DNA from: a virus
Direction: 5' to 3' (one strand)
Length of the DNA: 46,754 bases
IMG/VR virus record: IMGVR_UViG_3300044957_000296
Coordinates: 1-46,754 of that record
Both the position numbers and the translations under genes were made by a program. Numbering within the stretch: position 1 is the stretch's first letter; each line of letters starts with the position of its first letter. The notes beneath the pieces were generated by a model. That model ran no database searches, was not told the DNA's origin, and saw nothing but the letters and a program-made list of their open reading frames with translations. This document shows, one piece after another, positions 43,521 through 46,754 of the stretch.

Positions 43521-46100
43521 TCAAAAAGTTATAAGTGGCTCATCGGCACCGTCAAGCGCTGCTAGATCGGATACAATAGTTGGCGACTTGGCCAAGGCGA
43601 CCGCTCGAGCTTCAGCTGCTCTTCTCTCAATTTTTTCTATCTCATCGGCAAATGCTGCTATATCGGTGTCGTATCGAACATGTGTTGAGAAATTATCTTC
43701 AAGGTTAAACGTAATATCACCAGTGTTTTTATTATATGTGCCGTATATATCAGCGCCGTTTTCATTCGATACAATCGCATCTCCCCAAATAGCTCTTCCG
43801 ACTTTTGGTCTATCTTTTTCTAGTATAGACATATTCATATTAATTTCAACCGTTCTAGGAAATTGAGCGTACTTGCCAAATGAATTTTGCCATTCGAATG
43901 CTCCCAAGCCGCCCGCAGATCTGTTAGGGCCCCAGTGCCAATTGTATTTCAAATACCACTTTTCGGGAAGTGTTTCCCAAGATGCATCTTCAGGTATTGT
44001 GATGTTGCACGATCTTATTACAACAAAATGATTTTTATAAAAATCTCCAAGCGTTAGCTGCACCATAGGTGGTATCATAAACCCACCATTAGCTTGTTCC
44101 GTGTAATTTGCTGGTCTGGTTAAACCAACCAAATAGTTAATTCGTTGCCACATAGGCATTAGTTCTTTAATACTATGTGCGTTTACTGTGAAGTTAAATG
44201 AAACTTCTCTTGTAAATCCTTTATAGTAATACTGTTTGTCTGGTCTTCCAAGATATTCAACAGTTTCCCATTCAGCGGAATTTGAATCTTGTATTCCCTT
44301 TACAGTTGCTGCGAATGGTATGTATTTTTGATTTACAATATCATAAAAATAAAAACTTACAATATCTGGCCCGAATCCGTTACCTTGGTTTTTATACAAT
44401 TCTTCGAATTGTTCTTTTTTTAAGACGTCAAGACTGTTAACGTAATCTACACCATTCGTTGGTTCGATAAATCGTTCTGAATTAGATCTACCGGTTATTG
44501 TTGGTTGACGAAAACTATTTTCAAATCGGTTTAAATACTTTCTATTAGCCATTTTATCGAATCCTATACTTGCGTCTGTATAAAATTCTTTGCTAGCAAT
44601 ATTTATTGAATGAAATTGTTGTGGTAATATATCGTCTACCCGACCAAACTGACTAGCTGGTTTATAATTTTGATTATTTTGACCAAGTATATTGATAATC
44701 GCTTTAGAATAATTTTCTGCAATATCTTTTGCAGTCTGACTTTGAGGATCTGAAAATGTGTCGCTAAAATTTTTGGATTGCGTCGTCAAAACTTTATAGT
44801 TTAAAAGCTGATCGCTCTGTTCTAAATTACCGTTATTCTTTACATTTATTAAGTCTGTATACTTGAGACCAGAATCTCTGCCGCTTACTTTTCGGGTTGT
44901 TGCCACTTGGTATGGTAGAATTTGGGAACCTTGGTCTATGGATTTATATGCGGTTTCATCTGTGGATTCAACCGTCGAAACACTTCTATTTATTCTAGAA
45001 ACAACGATGCTTCTGTTAAAGTTTGGAGAATTTTTAGACTTGTTATAAAATCTTTGTCGTACAGCTTGAGAATAATCTGCCTTTTTACCAAATCCTACAG
45101 CTTTTAAAATTCCGCTTAATATTCCCCCACCCCCAATTCCGGTTTGATCCGGATTAAAAAGTTTTCCAGCGTTTAGATAAAGATCATATGTTTCTTCATC
45201 GGCACGATAGTTTGCGGCCCACGGTTGTTTTGGTGGTATGATTCCACCAATCAATGTATTATTTTGCAAAAATTTTCCAACCCCGCTTAGTAGTCTTCCA
45301 AAAAATGATCCGCCACCACCGCCAACCAATTTACTGTATCTTGTAGAGTTGTATGCATTTGTTGCAGTTTGTCCTCGTAATAAGTCTCTAACATCTGGTC
45401 TGGCAAGTGGAGATACCACCTTATCCGATTTATCAGCTCCACCAAGCATTGATGTGAATGTTGCCAATCCAAAACCTGAACTAGCTCCACTAGCAACGCT
45501 ACTTCTAGGTGGAGCTGGAACAGGAGGCCCTTTACCGGCTAGTCGGCCAATCGTATTAACGATACTACCCAATCCAGTACCACCTAATAGTCCGCCAACA
45601 ATATTGCTTGTGTCCAAGTGCCGTGTTGGTCTGTCCAGCGTTGCAAACGACGCCAATCTTAAAGCTGCAATAATTGGAGAAGCTGGGTTGTAAACTTTGG
45701 TTTCATCATGTGGTTGAAATCCTTGCAGAACCAGCTGTTTTAATATAAATTTTGTGCCAGCCGAGCTTCCTAAAAATTTTGTAATTCTGCGAGCATCACG
45801 ACGAGAAGCTTTAAACGGGGTGGTCAATTTGTTTCGTTGACCTTGTTCAATTGAGCGATATTCAAAATTAGCCGTTGCTAATGGCCCTTTTAAATATAAA
45901 TCCGGCGGTTTATTTGTTGTATATAAAACATTGGAGTTACCTTGAGCTGTAAACAATCGTTCTATCTTACCAGGAGATCTTATGTTAATAAAATCGGCAG
46001 TTGGTACTGGTAATTTTAAACCAGCACCTTGAACTTGGGATAATGTGGTAATTTGAGAGGCACCTCCAAGTCCTTCTATATATGTTTGACTATTTGCCAT
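43521..46100 (-). CDS. Tail/baseplate structural protein, 859 aa (tube-baseplate junction type)
   Basis: Starts MANSQTYIEGLGGASQI. The N-terminal half is Gly/Ser/Pro-rich and flexible with several SGFG, GGGG and GLLGG tracts. The C-terminal third is folded: SFYFYDIVNQKYIPFAATVKGIQD, YKGFTREVSFNFTVNAHSIKELMPMWQRINYLVGL, MIPPMVQLTLGDFY..VIRSCNITIPEDASWE and FPRTVEINMNMSILE. That closing region resembles proteins at the tail-tube/baseplate junction (gp48/gp54-type role), by context. Starts 12 bp after the tape measure gene; a TATTTATA box lies at its start. Confidence 0.6.
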   Translation of the reverse strand: MANSQTYIEGLGGASQITTLSQVQGAGLKLPVPTADFINIRSPGKIERLFTAQGNSNVLYTTNKPPDLYLKGPLATANFEYRSIEQGQRNKLTTPFKASRRDARRITKFLGSSAGTKFILKQLVLQGFQPHDETKVYNPASPIIAALRLASFATLDRPTRHLDTSNIVGGLLGGTGLGSIVNTIGRLAGKGPPVPAPPRSSVASGASSGFGLATFTSMLGGADKSDKVVSPLARPDVRDLLRGQTATNAYNSTRYSKLVGGGGGSFFGRLLSGVGKFLQNNTLIGGIIPPKQPWAANYRADEETYDLYLNAGKLFNPDQTGIGGGGILSGILKAVGFGKKADYSQAVRQRFYNKSKNSPNFNRSIVVSRINRSVSTVESTDETAYKSIDQGSQILPYQVATTRKVSGRDSGLKYTDLINVKNNGNLEQSDQLLNYKVLTTQSKNFSDTFSDPQSQTAKDIAENYSKAIINILGQNNQNYKPASQFGRVDDILPQQFHSINIASKEFYTDASIGFDKMANRKYLNRFENSFRQPTITGRSNSERFIEPTNGVDYVNSLDVLKKEQFEELYKNQGNGFGPDIVSFYFYDIVNQKYIPFAATVKGIQDSNSAEWETVEYLGRPDKQYYYKGFTREVSFNFTVNAHSIKELMPMWQRINYLVGLTRPANYTEQANGGFMIPPMVQLTLGDFYKNHFVVIRSCNITIPEDASWETLPEKWYLKYNWHWGPNRSAGGLGAFEWQNSFGKYAQFPRTVEINMNMSILEKDRPKVGRAIWGDAIVSNENGADIYGTYNKNTGDITFNLEDNFSTHVRYDTDIAAFADEIEKIERRAAEARAVALAKSPTIVSDLAALDGADEPLITF

Positions 46101-46115
46101 TGTTTATAAATAGTA

Positions 46116-46754
46116 TTAAGCTCTAGATGTTGATTGACCAAATCCACCAGATCTGTATGCGGTTGTTGATAATTGTCTAGATACACGTTGTCCATCAAGG
46201 TTAACAGCTATTCCACCATTAATCAATAGATTGGTCAAATTTTCAATTCCATTAACCAATCGATCATTTCCATCTCTAATTGCTTGTTTTAGTTCATCCC
46301 GTTCACCTTTTAGGTCGGATAGCTTGTTAATAGATGTAACCGCTTCGTCTTCAATACCAATCATTGTTTTGCCACCAGACACGGATGCGGTTTCAAACAA
46401 CTCAGATAACTTATTTATTGATGCTATATTTGCACTTGTTATATTAGAGAAGTTTGATGCAAATCCTGTTAACTTATCAGTTGGAAATGTAGCTAAAGCA
46501 ATTGATAGCTTGTTAATAGATGTAACCGCTTCGTCTTCAATACCAATCATTGTTTTGCCACCAGACACGGATGCGGTTTCAGACAACTCAGATAACTTAT
46601 TTATTGATGCTATATTTGCACTTGTTGTATTAGAGAAGTTTGATGCAAATCCTGTTAACTTATCAGTTGGAAATGTAGCTAAAGCAATTGATAGCTTGTT
46701 AATAGATGTAACCGCTTCGTCTTCAATACCAATCATTGTTTTGCCACCAGACAC
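46116..46754 (-). CDS. Tape measure protein, C-terminal part (5' end outside window)
   Basis: Open at the right edge. It has a repeated 62-aa unit (IGIEDEAVTSINKLSIALAT..), then a coiled segment DLKGERDELKQAIRDGNDRLVNGIENL and a C-terminal INGGIAVNLDGQRVSRQLSTTAYRSGGFGQ, the end typical of tape measure proteins. They set tail length and are expelled ahead of DNA. The position next to baseplate genes fits. The repeats suggest a changeable protein length. Confidence 0.7.
   Translation of the reverse strand: MSGGKTMIGIEDEAVTSINKLSIALATFPTDKLTGFASNFSNTTSANIASINKLSELSETASVSGGKTMIGIEDEAVTSINKLSIALATFPTDKLTGFASNFSNITSANIASINKLSELFETASVSGGKTMIGIEDEAVTSINKLSDLKGERDELKQAIRDGNDRLVNGIENLTNLLINGGIAVNLDGQRVSRQLSTTAYRSGGFGQSTSRA
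46321..46754 (-). repeat. Tandem 186-bp repeats in the tape measure gene
   Basis: Unit 1 46321-46506, unit 2 46507-46692, unit 3 from 46693 to the window edge. Units 1 and 2 differ at only two of 186 positions, both changing an amino acid (Phe/Ser and Ile/Thr). The array continues beyond the window. Confidence 0.92.

Noticed and set aside
45238-45693. Proline-rich + strand ORF
   Set aside because: It is the opposite strand of the Gly/Ser-rich half of the 859-aa structural gene; composition explains it.
1-46754. Reassigned stop codons as the explanation for the in-frame TAA and TAG codons
   Set aside because: TAA and TGA end most genes, and TAG ends the gene at 9234 one base before the next start, so all three act as stops here.
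1-46754. tRNA genes, rRNA genes, CRISPR arrays, integrase or attachment sites
   Set aside because: None could be seen; intergenic gaps are all below about 125 bp and show no cloverleaf or spaced-repeat pattern. A covariance-model scan would be decisive.

Overview
The window is an AT-rich piece of a large tailed double-stranded DNA phage genome of the T4-like myovirus kind. It carries a T4-type replication and recombination set: a gp62-like clamp-loader subunit, gp41/DnaB-like helicase, UvsX/RecA, gp32-like single-strand binding protein, 5'-3' exonuclease (RNase H-like), dNMP kinase, dUTPase and class Ia ribonucleotide reductase. It also carries baseplate and tail genes, including a gp53/LysM-like wedge protein and the C-terminus of a repeat-bearing tape measure protein. 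No host genes, rRNA, tRNA or CRISPR array were seen. Host identity cannot be read from the sequence; well-formed TTGACA/TATAAT promoters suggest that sigma-70-type host RNA polymerase reads the early genes.

Layout. (1) 1-18.2 kb, almost entirely + strand: a dense glycan island of about a dozen glycosyltransferase-like genes, two methyltransferases, a dUTPase, homing-endonuclease-like genes and small unknowns. Many ORFs here are interrupted (frameshifts at A9 and A6 runs, in-frame stops, an 840-bp insertion, a three-part chimera). (2) 18.2-36.7 kb, - strand: nucleotide metabolism, replication and repair (dNMP kinase, gp62-like, UV endonuclease, NrdAB, helicase, exonuclease, RecA, SSB), mixed with accessory genes: a DruA/DUF4338 homologue, a CobS/CobT-like MoxR ATPase plus VWA protein, a PAS protein and an exported protein. 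Most of the identifiable promoters and terminators are here. (3) 36.7-46.75 kb, - strand: virion genes (baseplate, gp53-like, tape measure) together with a compact family-A DNA polymerase-like protein.

Most notable points. NrdA is encoded as two ORFs joined by a split intein. The exonuclease gene has an in-frame amber codon between two leucine codons (TTG TAG TTA), directly after a strong hairpin; a six-nucleotide hop would restore the conserved N-terminal active-site motif. An endonuclease gene sits in a family-2 glycosyltransferase gene between 9-bp direct repeats, and clean removal restores the reading frame. One ORF fuses pieces of a nucleotidyltransferase, a methyltransferase and a glycosyltransferase. 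A phage-borne DruA-like gene and the uvsE gene both appear to be transcribed as leaderless messages.

How the genes may work together. The - strand core supplies nucleotides (NrdAB, dNMP kinase, with dUTPase from the + strand) to a recombination-dependent T4-type replisome. The + strand island probably decorates a phage or host surface structure with sugars and looks fast-evolving and partly decayed. All functional statements come from recognising protein motifs by eye; no database search was run.
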